Shown piece by piece: positions 1-10,698 of a DNA stretch of 64,000 bases (position 1 is the stretch's first letter; each line of letters opens with the position of its first letter). The stretch covers positions 2,604,001-2,668,000 of the forward strand of contig CP191518.1 of the NCBI GenBank assembly GCA_050516505.1, written 5' to 3'. The DNA is from Scandinavium ludwigii_A. GTDB taxonomy: Bacteria; Pseudomonadota; Gammaproteobacteria; Enterobacterales; Enterobacteriaceae. The position numbers and the translations under genes are program-made. The notes beneath the pieces were generated by a model. That model ran no database searches. It was not told the DNA's origin and was given only the letters and a program-made list of their open reading frames with translations.

Positions 1-74
1 TTTTAGTTCAGGCCGCCGGAAGGCGTCCACTCTGTCAACAGAACCGTCTCCGGTGGTCATAACAGGAGCTTCTG

Positions 75-1094
75 ATGACACTTTCAACGTCGACATCTCA
101 CTGTATTTTAACGGGCGATCGTCCGACCGGGCCGTTACATCTCGGCCACTATGTGGGTTCCCTGCGCCAGCGCATTGCGCTCCAGCAGCAACATCCGCAA
201 TTTATTCTGATTGCCGATTTGCAGGGTTTGACCGATAACGGCTCGCGGCCCGACAAAATCGCCAGCAATATTCTCGAGGTGATGGCCGATTACCTGGCGG
301 TCGGCATCGATCCGCTCCGGACCACGATTTGCCTGCAATCCGCCCTTCCCGCGCTGGCAGAACTGACGATGCTGTATATGAACATCGTCACCGTCTCACG
401 CGTGGAACGAAATCCCACGGTCAAACATGAAATTCAGCAGAAAGGTTTTGCCCGATCGCTGCCCACCGGATTTTTGGTCTATCCCATCAGCCAGGCGGCT
501 GATATCACCGCATTCGGTGCAGACCTTGTGCCTGTCGGAGACGATCAGCTTCCGATGATTGAGCAGACCAATGAGATTGTGCACAAGATGAACAGCCTGA
601 TGAACGCCCCGGTTCTGCGTCACTGTCAGGCATTGCTCAGTGCCACCGGCCGCCTGCCGGGTATTGACGGTTCAGCCAAAATGTCGAAATCGCTCGGCAA
701 TACGTTGACGCTTTCCGCCAGCGAGCAGGAGATACAGCATGCCGTGAGCGCGATGTATACCGATTCCTCGCATCTGCGCATTAGCGATCCTGGTAAAATT
801 GAAGGCAACGTCGTGTTCACCTACCTCGATGCTTTTCATCCCGATGGAGAAAAAGTGGCGGAAATGAAAGCGCACTATCAACAAGGTGGACTCGGCGACA
901 GACAGTGCAAGAACGAGCTGGAAGACTGCCTACAGACTCTTTTGGCCCCGATTCGCGAGCGGCGCCAGCAGTTGATTGCCGACAAAGAAACGCTGCTGGG
1001 ATTATTGAAGCAAGGGAGCGAGAAAGCCCATGAGCATACGCAAAAAACGCTGCTTGCGGTTAAACGCGGGCTGGGTTTGCCGGTGATGTTCTGA
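75..1094 (+). CDS. trpS2: Tryptophanyl-tRNA synthetase, second Firmicute-like type
   Basis: Class I aminoacyl-tRNA synthetase that should charge tRNA(Trp) with tryptophan using ATP in the cytoplasm. The 339 residues carry the HIGH-type signature HLGH at 22-25 and KMSKS at 202-206, with the family stretches LVPVGDDQLPMIEQT and RNPTVKHEIQQ between them. E. coli TrpS has TIGN in place of HLGH and is very different elsewhere; this protein reads like the TrpS of Firmicutes. The ATG at 75 follows AGGAG at 64-68. A housekeeping trpS is expected elsewhere (by dam/rpe), so this is probably an extra copy, perhaps for resistance to a Trp-analogue inhibitor; that role is inference. It lies convergent to acnA. 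The first 74 bases show no clear leader peptide. Confidence 0.88.
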   Translation: MTLSTSTSHCILTGDRPTGPLHLGHYVGSLRQRIALQQQHPQFILIADLQGLTDNGSRPDKIASNILEVMADYLAVGIDPLRTTICLQSALPALAELTMLYMNIVTVSRVERNPTVKHEIQQKGFARSLPTGFLVYPISQAADITAFGADLVPVGDDQLPMIEQTNEIVHKMNSLMNAPVLRHCQALLSATGRLPGIDGSAKMSKSLGNTLTLSASEQEIQHAVSAMYTDSSHLRISDPGKIEGNVVFTYLDAFHPDGEKVAEMKAHYQQGGLGDRQCKNELEDCLQTLLAPIRERRQQLIADKETLLGLLKQGSEKAHEHTQKTLLAVKRGLGLPVMF

Positions 1095-1102
1095 GTTATC
1101 AC

Positions 1103-1172
1103 GCCCGGTGACGCTACGCTTATCGGGCCTACAGTGGGATACGTAGGCCCGGCATGCTTGCGCCGCCGGGCG
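1103..1172. repeat. REP/BIME-type palindromic repeat pair
   Basis: Two inverted GC-rich palindromic units face each other between the convergent trpS2 and acnA stop codons. The left unit begins GCCCGGTGACGC and the right ends GCCGCCGGGC, with the matching flanks GGGCCTAC and GTAGGCCC. This is the layout of enterobacterial REP pairs found in 3' untranslated regions, where they stabilise mRNA or bind gyrase or integration host factor. It may also end transcription from both sides. Confidence 0.75.
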
Positions 1173-1180
1173 CTTTTGGG

Positions 1181-3856
<2,676 letters not shown>

Positions 3857-3996
3857 AGCTCCTCCTTAATGACAGGGATTGCGACTCCCTGATACTCCTC
3901 AGGGTCTGTCTATAAAGATAACACAACCAGAACGTAACGCTTTGATAACAACCCGAATTGATAAATGGCAGGGATATATGACAGGCAGAAAAAAGA

Positions 3997-4020
3997 AAAC
4001 CCGGCGTAAGCGCCGGGTTT
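3997..4020 (-). terminator. Rho-independent terminator of the ymiA-yciX-ymiC unit
   Basis: A perfect 10-bp stem, AAACCCGGCG paired with CGCCGGGTTT around a 4-base loop, lies just downstream of the ymiC stop codon. Read on the minus strand it runs into a T-rich tail (TTTTCTTTTTT). It separates the small-gene unit from the acnA promoter. Confidence 0.85.
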
Positions 4021-4029
4021 ATCAGAGGA

Positions 4030-4128
4030 TTATTTGATGAGCATCCAGACCAGCTGGCACCAGAAAAGGACTGAAACTGTAAAAGCTCCCATCCATGACC
4101 AGTATTTCAGGTTACGGTTCGTATTCAT
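4030..4128 (-). CDS. ymiC: Small membrane protein YmiC
   Basis: A 32-residue protein, MNTNRNLKYWSWMGAF followed by a hydrophobic stretch (VSVLFWCQLVWMLI) that should span the inner membrane once. The KYWSWMGAF core and the single C-terminal membrane helix match my memory of E. coli YmiC, a small protein encoded between yciX and acnA. An in-frame ATG at 4143 would add five residues; neither start has a good ribosome-binding site, and I prefer 4128 because it gives the usual family length. It is followed by a strong terminator. The function is unknown. Confidence 0.72.
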   Translation of the reverse strand: MNTNRNLKYWSWMGAFTVSVLFWCQLVWMLIK

Positions 4129-4255
4129 TATATTAACACTCATAGTTATTCATTCTGACTGCCTATTCAGGCAGTGGTCTTATTGCTGTGGTGTATTTAT
4201 TAACGAGTACAAAAACGAACGTACTGCAAACTCACCGAAATATTAAATTGAATGA

Positions 4256-4423
4256 TTAGCTTTTTTTATCGTCGGCATCAGCGAAGGAATCAATAAAACC
4301 CTTCTGCTGGGTCGTCAGTTTCCAGGAGGCAGGAACGGTTACCGGCCCCTTCTTGCGTTCTTGTGGTTTGTCATTTGACTGACATGTGGCCTTCACGGGC
4401 AGATTCTGACCAGAAACAACCAT
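4256..4423 (-). CDS. yciX: Small protein YciX
   Basis: A 55-residue protein beginning MVVSGQNLPVKATC and ending in a polar tail with DDKKS. It contains the basic stretch QERKKGPVTVPASWKLTTQQKGF and no membrane segment. It starts two bases after the ymiA stop, so the two are surely cotranscribed and probably translationally coupled. E. coli carries ymiA-yciX in the same place between cysB and acnA. A longer reading from 4468 would overlap ymiA and is rejected because 55 residues is the usual length. The function is unknown. Confidence 0.8.
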   Translation of the reverse strand: MVVSGQNLPVKATCQSNDKPQERKKGPVTVPASWKLTTQQKGFIDSFADADDKKS

Positions 4424-4425
4424 TT

Positions 4426-4566
4426 TTAACCCCAATATTTCCAGATGAGCAGTGCAACAACCACCCAAAACAGCGCAGAGCCCAGGAATACCGCCCGCCA
4501 GGCTTTTCGCTTCAGCTCAGCATCCCTCTGCGGTTCTTCACGTCCTGATGGCATTGCTAACCTCAT
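4426..4566 (-). CDS. ymiA: Small membrane protein YmiA
   Basis: A 46-residue protein: MRLAMPSGREEPQRD, a basic segment (ELKRKAWRA), then one membrane helix (VFLGSALFWVVVALLIWKYW). Length and sequence agree closely with E. coli YmiA. The ATG at 4566 gives this length; a second Met at residue 5 is a possible alternative start. It is the first gene of the ymiA-yciX-(ymiC) unit, transcribed away from cysB in the cysB direction. The short basic N-terminus should stay in the cytoplasm with the helix in the inner membrane. The function is unknown. Confidence 0.8.
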   Translation of the reverse strand: MRLAMPSGREEPQRDAELKRKAWRAVFLGSALFWVVVALLIWKYWG

Positions 4567-4911
4567 ACAATCGGCGTCACTTATCATTGTTGCACCGAAC
4601 AATCGGTACCAGTAATCATCATTGAGATAAATCCTAATTAAAAAAGCGCTAAAAATCCAGCGATTTTACGAATGGTTACCCATTGGATCTTCAATCTTTG
4701 ACGGCAAATAAATAATTGACGATAAAAATTTGCGTAGAGGCAAAATAGTTTCTACTTTTGTCGAGTTTAAACAGCACATTAATGGGTATCGAGGGGTGGG
4801 GAATGGAAACCAGAAAAAGGATAAATGCAAATGAGGGGGATTTTAATTTACGTTAAGTGATCTATTTCACGATATCCCCGTTGCCAGGGATATCATTAAT
4901 ACCCTGCGGAA
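4567..4911. other. Intergenic region between cysB and ymiA
   Basis: This 345-base AT-rich stretch must hold the promoter of the minus-strand ymiA unit and the 3' end of cysB. I see no credible open reading frame. CCGATTG occurs twice about 33 bases apart close to ymiA, and a palindrome (reported separately) lies just after cysB. I cannot assign a promoter with confidence. Confidence 0.5.
4871..4894 (-). terminator. Possible cysB 3' hairpin
   Basis: GATATCCC (4871-4878) and GGGATATC (4887-4894) form an 8-bp perfect stem with an 8-base loop, about 18 bases after the cysB stop codon. On the minus strand it is not followed by a T run, so it may be a processing or Rho-assisted end rather than a simple terminator. 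Confidence 0.4.
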
Positions 4912-5886
4912 TCATTTCTCAGGTAATTTAATATCTTTAAACATCTCTTCGATATCTTCATTCGAGCGCAGCGCCACAGCGGTATCGACCACGTCGCGGG
5001 TCAGGTGCGGTGCAAAGCGCTGAATAAAATCATACATGTAGCTACGCAGGAAGGTGCTGCGGCGGAAACCAATCTTGGTGGTGCTGTGGCTGAAGATATC
5101 GCCGGCCTCGAGCTTAATAAGGTCAGGGTCGGATACCGGGTCAACGGCCATACTCGCAATCACGCCCACGCCCAGACCCAGGCGCACATAGGTTTTGATA
5201 ACGTCAGCATCGGTTGCTGTGAATACGATACGCGGCGTCAGCCCTGCGCGATTGAACGCAGTGTCAAGCTCTGAGCGCCCGGTGAAACCAAAGGTATACG
5301 TGACCAGCGGATACTGCGCCAGTTCTTCGATGGTCACCGACCCTGTCCCTGCCAACGGGTGGTCCGGCGTCACCACAATAGAACGGTTCCAGTGGTAGCA
5401 CGGCAGCATCACCAAATCGTCATACAGATGCAGCGCTTCAGTGGCGATGGCGAAATCCGCATTGCCTTTGGAGACTGCCTCGGCGATTTGCGTCGGCGAA
5501 CCCTGGTGCATGTGCAACGACACGCGCGGGTAACGCTCAATAAAGCCTTTGATAACGCCCGGCAGCGCATAACGCGCCTGCGTGTGGGTAGTTGCCACGT
5601 AAAGCGAGCCTTTATCCGGCCAGGTGTGTTCCCCGGCAACCGACTTTATCGCATCGACTTTAGACAAGACTTCGCGCGCGATACGGATAATCTCCTGCCC
5701 CGCCGGAGTCACCTGCGTCAGGTGTTTTCCGCTTCGGGCAAATATCTGGATACCCAGCTCATCCTCGAGCATGCGGACCTGTTTACTGATGCCTGGCTGA
5801 GAGGTATACAACCCTTCAGCAGTCGAGGAAACGTTGAGGTTATGGTTCACAACCTCAACGATATAACGGAGTTGCTGTAGTTTCAT
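4912..5886 (-). CDS. cysB: LysR-type master regulator of cysteine biosynthesis CysB
   Basis: Transcription activator of the cysteine regulon (sulfate uptake, sulfite reductase, cystine transport), responding to N-acetylserine and sulfide. The 324 residues equal E. coli CysB in length. The N-terminal helix-turn-helix spans about 1-60 (MKLQQLRYIVEVVNHNLNVS, with TSQPGISKQVRMLE as the recognition part), followed by the periplasmic-binding-like inducer domain. The protein stands alone upstream of topA's terminator, as in E. coli. The cystine symporter gene tcyP near 31 kb is a likely target. Two inverted repeats upstream may take part in autoregulation. Confidence 0.98.
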   Translation of the reverse strand: MKLQQLRYIVEVVNHNLNVSSTAEGLYTSQPGISKQVRMLEDELGIQIFARSGKHLTQVTPAGQEIIRIAREVLSKVDAIKSVAGEHTWPDKGSLYVATTHTQARYALPGVIKGFIERYPRVSLHMHQGSPTQIAEAVSKGNADFAIATEALHLYDDLVMLPCYHWNRSIVVTPDHPLAGTGSVTIEELAQYPLVTYTFGFTGRSELDTAFNRAGLTPRIVFTATDADVIKTYVRLGLGVGVIASMAVDPVSDPDLIKLEAGDIFSHSTTKIGFRRSTFLRSYMYDFIQRFAPHLTRDVVDTAVALRSNEDIEEMFKDIKLPEK

Positions 5887-5942
5887 GACCGGTATCCGAT
5901 AAGCGTATGGCGCGGTTGCCTAATACGATTTAATAATAAAAA

Positions 5943-6020
5943 AGTGGTTAACTATAACCACTATATCATTTATACCGGATGTGTATAGATGTGAAGAAAA
6001 AATAATAACGTGGTTATTAT
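5943..6020. promoter_or_regulatory. Two inverted repeats upstream of cysB
   Basis: AGTGGTTA (5943-5950) pairs with TAACCACT (5955-5962), and ATAATAAC (6002-6009) pairs with GTTATTAT (6013-6020). Both palindromes contain GTGGTTA. They lie 57-134 bases before the cysB start codon, between the topA terminator and cysB. CysB represses its own gene in E. coli, so they are candidate operator sites; the CysB recognition sequence is poorly defined, so this is inference. Confidence 0.4.
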
Positions 6021-6030
6021 CGCCATAAAA

Positions 6031-6051
6031 AAGGGCCGCAGAGCGGCCCTT
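6031..6051 (-). terminator. topA terminator
   Basis: A 9-bp stem, AAGGGCCGC with GCGGCCCTT around AGA, lies about 30 bases after the topA stop codon. Read on the minus strand it is followed by TTTTTTATGG, typical of Rho-independent termination. Confidence 0.88.
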
Positions 6052-6081
6052 TTCGGTAGTTTTCAGTGATTCAGATACGCG

Positions 6082-8682
6082 TTACTTCTTCGCGACTTCC
6101 TGCCACTTGCCGTCGATAAAGAAGGCGGACCAACCGGTCGCTTTGCCATCTTTTTCAGAAGACACATACTGCTGCTTCGTTTTACGGCTGAAACGCACCA
6201 TGGTCTTGTTACCTTGGCCGTCTTCCTGCGGAGCATCTGCCAGATAGCGCAGTTTTTCCGGCAGACGGTCACGGAAGCGGTACAGTTCTTCCACTAACGG
6301 CGCACGTGTTTCACGCGATTTAGGGAAGGTATTGGCCGCCAGGAACACGCCGGCAGCGCCATCACGCAGCACAAAGTACGCATCTGATTTCTCACACTGC
6401 AGTTCTGGCAGCGGAGTCGGATCTTCTTTCGGCGGCGCAACTTCACCGTTACGCAAGATCTTACGGGTATTCTTGCAATCGTCGTTGGTACACGCCATGT
6501 ACTTACCAAAACGTCCCATTTTCAGGTGCATTTCAGAACCACATTTTTCACACTCAACGATTGGGCCGTCATAACCCTTGATGCGGAACTCGCCTTCTTC
6601 GATTTCGTAACCGTCGCAGGTCGGGCTGTTACCACAGACGTGCAGCTTACGTTTCGGATCGATAAGGTAGCTGTCCATCGCGGTGCCGCATTTGGCACAA
6701 CGACGTTTAGCACGCAGGGCGTTGGTTTCCGCGTCGTCGCCTTCCAGTACGTTAAGTACTTCGTTTTCCGGCACCAGGTTAATGGTGGTTTTGCAACGCT
6801 CTTTCGGCGGTAACGCATAGCCGGAACAACCCAGGAACACGCCGGTACTCGCGGTACGGATACCCATCTTCCGGCCACAAGTTGGGCAGTCGATGCTGGT
6901 CATGATCATCGGGTTCGGCTGCATACCGCCTTCTTCCGGATCTTTCTCCGCCGTTTCGAGCTGACGGGTGAAGTCGCCGAAGAAGTCGTTCAGCACCTGC
7001 TTCCACTCGGCCTGATGATTTGCGACCTGGTCAAGGCTGCTTTCCATCTGCGCGGTGAAGTCGTAGTTCATCAGCTCGCGGAAGTTATCTTCCAAACGGT
7101 CAGTGACGATCTCACCCATTTTCTCGGCGTAGAAACGACGGCTTTCAACGCGAACATAGCCACGATCCTGAATGGTCGAAATGATCGACGCATAGGTAGA
7201 CGGACGGCCGATGCCACGTTTTTCCAGTTCTTTAACCAAAGACGCTTCGCTGAATCGCGCTGGCGGCTTGGTAAAGTGCTGAGCCGGAAGCAGCTCAACA
7301 AGAGTCAACTCTTCGCCTTTTTTCACCGGCGGCAGCGTACGGTCTTCGTCGCCTTTACGCAGCGCAGGCATGACTTTCGTCCAGCCGTCGAAGCGCAGCG
7401 TACGACCGCGTGCTTTCAGTTTGAAATCACCGGCGCCTACGGTCAGCGTGGTGGAATCGTACTGTGCTGGCGTCATCTGACACGCCACAAACTGGCGCCA
7501 GATCAGCTGATACAGTTTCTGCGCGTCAGCTTCCATGTCTTTCAGAGACTCGGCCACAACCGCGACATCAGAAGGACGAATGGCTTCGTGCGCTTCCTGT
7601 GAATTCTCTTTGCTGGCGTACTGATTGGCGTTTTCCGGCAGATATTTCTTACCGAAGTTTTCGCCAATGTAATCGCGAACCATGCTTACCGCGTCCTGAC
7701 TCAGGTTAGTGGAGTCGGTACGCATATAAGTGATGTGACCTGCTTCATACAGACGCTGAGCCATCATCATGGTTTTCTTCACGCCATAGCCGAGACGGGT
7801 ACTTGCCGCCTGCTGAAGCGTGGAGGTGATGAACGGCGCGCCCGGCTTGCTGCTGGTCGGCTTATCTTCACGATCGAGTACGCTGTAGCGCGCTTTTTCA
7901 AGCTGGCTAACGGCGGCCATGGTTTCGTCGCGTGTAACCGGACGGAACGGCTTATCGTGATGATGGCTGACTTCCAGCGGCAGCGCATCGCCTGACGGCG
8001 TCGCGGTATTGGCATCAATTTCCCAGTATTCTTCCGGGACGAACGCTTTAATTTCGCGCTCACGCTCGACCACCAGACGTACCGCAACAGACTGAACGCG
8101 TCCAGCAGACAGGCCACGGGCAATCTTTTTCCACAGCAGCGGAGAGACCATATACCCCACCACGCGGTCGACGAAACGACGTGCCTGCTGAGCGTTTACA
8201 CGGTCGATATTCAGTTCACCCGGCGTGTCAAACGCCTGACGAATCGCATTCTTGGTTATCTCGTTAAACACCACGCGGCTATAACGTGAGTCATCACCCC
8301 CGATCACTTCCCGCAGGTGCCATGCAATGGCCTCCCCTTCGCGGTCAAGGTCAGTTGCGAGATAGATATGGTCAGCTTTTTCAGCTAACTGTTTGAGTTC
8401 AGCGACAACCTTTTCTTTACCTGGCAGCACTTCATACTGGGCAGCCCAGTCGTGCCACGGATCAACGCCCATGCGGTTTACAAGCGCACCGCGTTCGTCC
8501 TTTTTCGGCTTTTTGGCCGGTTTGGCGGCGGTAGAGTCGGCGCTCTTTTTGCTTGCTGAGCCACTGGTCGGCAGATCACGGATATGACCCACGCTGGATT
8601 TCACCACGTAGTCATTACCCAAGTACTTATTGATCGTTTTGGCTTTTGCCGGGGACTCAACGATAACGAGAGCTTTACCCAT
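6082..8682 (-). CDS. topA: DNA topoisomerase I (omega protein)
   Basis: Type IA topoisomerase that relaxes negative supercoils through a transient 5'-phosphotyrosine link. The 866 residues compare with 865 in E. coli. The Toprim domain is at the N-terminus (MGKALVIVESPAKAKT, with DLDREGEA as its acidic motif), the active tyrosine is Tyr319 in ITYMRTDS, and the C-terminal half has the cysteine-rich zinc ribbons (CPTCGRKMG, CAKCGTAMD, CEKCGSEMH). I take the ATG at 8682, which gives the conserved MGKAL start behind AAGGTG; a GTG two codons earlier is unlikely. The gene stands alone with its own terminator, beside cysB as in E. coli. Confidence 0.98.
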   Translation of the reverse strand: MGKALVIVESPAKAKTINKYLGNDYVVKSSVGHIRDLPTSGSASKKSADSTAAKPAKKPKKDERGALVNRMGVDPWHDWAAQYEVLPGKEKVVAELKQLAEKADHIYLATDLDREGEAIAWHLREVIGGDDSRYSRVVFNEITKNAIRQAFDTPGELNIDRVNAQQARRFVDRVVGYMVSPLLWKKIARGLSAGRVQSVAVRLVVEREREIKAFVPEEYWEIDANTATPSGDALPLEVSHHHDKPFRPVTRDETMAAVSQLEKARYSVLDREDKPTSSKPGAPFITSTLQQAASTRLGYGVKKTMMMAQRLYEAGHITYMRTDSTNLSQDAVSMVRDYIGENFGKKYLPENANQYASKENSQEAHEAIRPSDVAVVAESLKDMEADAQKLYQLIWRQFVACQMTPAQYDSTTLTVGAGDFKLKARGRTLRFDGWTKVMPALRKGDEDRTLPPVKKGEELTLVELLPAQHFTKPPARFSEASLVKELEKRGIGRPSTYASIISTIQDRGYVRVESRRFYAEKMGEIVTDRLEDNFRELMNYDFTAQMESSLDQVANHQAEWKQVLNDFFGDFTRQLETAEKDPEEGGMQPNPMIMTSIDCPTCGRKMGIRTASTGVFLGCSGYALPPKERCKTTINLVPENEVLNVLEGDDAETNALRAKRRCAKCGTAMDSYLIDPKRKLHVCGNSPTCDGYEIEEGEFRIKGYDGPIVECEKCGSEMHLKMGRFGKYMACTNDDCKNTRKILRNGEVAPPKEDPTPLPELQCEKSDAYFVLRDGAAGVFLAANTFPKSRETRAPLVEELYRFRDRLPEKLRYLADAPQEDGQGNKTMVRFSRKTKQQYVSSEKDGKATGWSAFFIDGKWQEVAKK

Positions 8683-9106
8683 ATTCACCTTTACCTAATT
8701 TGATTCTTCCAGGAATACGCACTTTCCAAAAGGAGGTGGTGCATATATCGCACTTGAATTCACCTTCCACTGGCGACGTGCCTAAATCTTGTGGCGGCGT
8801 CAATGGATATCAACCCCTTCTCTGGTCCGGCCCCAGAAGCCTGAGTCAGAGGATTGAGTTTGCTGGCCTTTTCCTGCCAGGTGGTATAGCACGAAGAATT
8901 TTCGGTCGAATGTCAAGCAATTCTGTTGCCAGAATGCGAAAGCGTCACACTGTACCTGATAAAATCCGTTACGCAACTTTATTAGCATGCAAAAGCAAAT
9001 CCCGCCAGCCGACGAGACCTCGCGATGTCCTTGTGTTTAACAGGGAAAATTTGCCCGCGTGGCGCGCCGGGCGTAAACTGTTGTCAGTGTTTTAGAGGAG
9101 TCCGTG
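8683..9106. other. Divergent topA-yciN intergenic region
   Basis: These 424 bases separate topA from the divergent yciN and must contain supercoiling-sensitive topA promoters (E. coli has several). An open frame runs along the plus strand but has no family resemblance and no conserved start. A likely yciN promoter is given separately. I could not place topA promoters with confidence. Confidence 0.5.
9051..9079 (+). promoter_or_regulatory. Probable sigma-70 promoter of yciN
   Basis: TTGCCC (9051-9056) and TAAACT (9074-9079) are separated by exactly 17 bases and lie 28 bases before the yciN start codon. The spacer is very GC-rich (GCGTGGCGCGCCGGGCG), a discriminator-like composition that could make it sensitive to supercoiling. 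Confidence 0.55.
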
Positions 9107-9358
9107 ATGCAAGAAACATCCCAACCTATCGATAGCCAGTCCCTGCTGGTGGAAGCTAACCGCCTGATCCGTGAACATGACGATACGATGAAAGGTATCG
9201 AAGCCACCGGCGTGACGCAGCGCAATGGCGTGCTGGTGTTCAGCGGCGAATACTATCTTGACGAACAAGGCCTGCCGACGCCAAAGAGCACCGCAGTGTT
9301 CAATATGTTCAAATATCTGGCCCACCAGCTGTCAGAAAAATACCACCTGGTTGATTAA
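9107..9358 (+). CDS. yciN: Conserved protein YciN
   Basis: An 83-residue acidic protein matching E. coli YciN (83 residues) nearly throughout, for example GIEATGVTQRNGVLVFSG and the C-terminal SEKYHLVD. It has no signal peptide or membrane segment. The ATG at 9107 follows GAGGAG at a 6-base distance; a GTG one codon earlier is possible. It is a single-gene unit, divergent from topA and convergent with sohB across a shared terminator. The molecular function is not established. Confidence 0.93.
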   Translation: MQETSQPIDSQSLLVEANRLIREHDDTMKGIEATGVTQRNGVLVFSGEYYLDEQGLPTPKSTAVFNMFKYLAHQLSEKYHLVD

Positions 9359-9360
9359 AA

Positions 9361-9386
9361 AAATGCGAGGCTTAGGCCTCGCATTT
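9361..9386. terminator. Bidirectional terminator between yciN and sohB
   Basis: An 11-bp perfect stem, AAATGCGAGGC with GCCTCGCATTT around TTAG, is flanked by A's on the left and T's on the right. It lies between the convergent yciN and sohB stop codons and should end both transcripts. Confidence 0.88.
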
Positions 9387-9389
9387 CAT

Positions 9390-10436
9390 TTACAACATCG
9401 GTTTCTGCCCGCGCTGCCACCAGCGCATCAGCAGATGATCTGCGCTTTCAGCGGCACTGCCGGTAAAACGGTCCATCAGTTTCTTGCGTTGCAGATAACG
9501 AACGTTCAGCACTTCATGCCCGTCCATTAATCCCAGCAAAAGGTCGTCACTGGTGCCAATTTCATCCACCAGCCCCTTATCCTGAGCCTGTTGACCGTAC
9601 CAGTGTTCGCCGGTCGCCACCTGGTCAATGTCCAGCTGCGGGCGCATCTGATGCACAAAATCTTTAAACAGCAGATGGGTTTCGTTGAGGTCTTCGCGGA
9701 ACTTCTGTCGCCCTTCTTCGGTATTTTCACCGAGCAGCGTCAGCGTGCGTTTATATTGGCCCGCTGTATGCAATTCGATGTCGATATCTTTATTTTTCAG
9801 GAAACGGTTAAAGTTCGGGATCTGCGCAACCACGCCGATGGAGCCGATAATAGCGAACGGTGCGGAGACAATTTTATTGCCGACGCAGGCCATCATGTAG
9901 CCGCCGCTGGCCGCCACTTTATCGACCGCAATGGTCAGCGGGACCTGCTTATCGCGCAAACGCTGGAGCTGTGACGCGGCAAGCCCATAGCCGTGCACCA
10001 CGCCGCCAGGGCTCTCCAGACGCACAACCACCTGGTCCTGCGGTTTGATAACCGCCAGCACCGCCGTCACTTCTTCGCGCAGCGCGGTCACCTCATGGGC
10101 GTCCATGCTGCCTTTGAAATCCAGCACCCAGACTTTGGGCTTATCGCCAGTTTCTTTCACGCCCTTCTTCGCGTTAGCCTTCGCCGTTTTGGCTTCATGC
10201 TTATGCTTTTTCTTCTGCGCTTTGTGCCAGAGTTTTTGCTGCGGGCCGTCAAGCAGCGCCACGCTCATATCTTCTTGCATCTCTTTATATTGTTCACTGA
10301 GATTCGTGATCCGCAGCTCTCCGCGCTGCCTTTTACGTTGGGTAAGATTCACGATTAACGTAGCAACTACCGCAATCGCGACCACAATCGTGGCGATTTT
10401 CGCCAAAAACAACCCATATTGAGAAAGTAGTTCCAC
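9390..10436 (-). CDS. sohB: Inner-membrane S49 peptidase SohB
   Basis: Signal-peptide-peptidase-like protease of family S49, a multicopy suppressor of htrA loss in E. coli. The protein has an N-terminal membrane anchor (about 8-30), a basic coiled region (AQKKKHKHEAKTAKANAK, 73-90) and the peptidase domain. The likely nucleophile is Ser177 in KVAASGGYMMA and the general base Lys229 in AGQYKR. I choose the GTG at 10436, behind AAGGTGG, which gives 348 residues and aligns with E. coli (349). The upstream in-frame extension to 10547 lacks family support. It is convergent with yciN. Confidence 0.95.
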   Translation of the reverse strand: MELLSQYGLFLAKIATIVVAIAVVATLIVNLTQRKRQRGELRITNLSEQYKEMQEDMSVALLDGPQQKLWHKAQKKKHKHEAKTAKANAKKGVKETGDKPKVWVLDFKGSMDAHEVTALREEVTAVLAVIKPQDQVVVRLESPGGVVHGYGLAASQLQRLRDKQVPLTIAVDKVAASGGYMMACVGNKIVSAPFAIIGSIGVVAQIPNFNRFLKNKDIDIELHTAGQYKRTLTLLGENTEEGRQKFREDLNETHLLFKDFVHQMRPQLDIDQVATGEHWYGQQAQDKGLVDEIGTSDDLLLGLMDGHEVLNVRYLQRKKLMDRFTGSAAESADHLLMRWWQRGQKPML

Positions 10437-10698
10437 GCTTCCACCTTGAAAAGAATCACTCGGATATCGCGCACAGTGTACAACAGCCCATACGGTGCGT
10501 CTCCCGCCTGAATTGTACGATGCGAGCATGCTTCCCGTTTTATTCATGGCCCATGAAATGATTACAAAATGTTAATTCTGAACAGGCTTTCCGTCTGGCT
10601 GATTGAAATACCCCGCCGTTTAGGGCATAAAGCCGAAAAGCGAACAAACAGAAGCAGAACAGTAACGTGGGGCGACGAAGCGCCACAGGAGAGAGCCC

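Noticed and set aside
1..74. Leader peptide or T-box-like control element before trpS2
   Set aside because: I looked for tandem Trp codons and stable alternative hairpins; only weak pairing is visible and the window cuts the region.
4426..4468. Upstream extension of yciX to 4468
   Set aside because: It would overlap ymiA in another frame and gives 70 residues instead of the usual 55; the internal ATG is two bases after the ymiA stop.
6002..6020. Second terminator for topA
   Set aside because: The AT-rich palindrome has a weak stem and no distinct T run beyond itself; the GC-rich hairpin at 6031-6051 already serves. Kept as a possible regulator site.
8700..9095. 131-codon plus-strand frame in the topA-yciN spacer
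   Set aside because: No recognisable family, composition follows the DNA, and it covers the expected topA promoters and overlaps the yciN promoter. Treated as chance.
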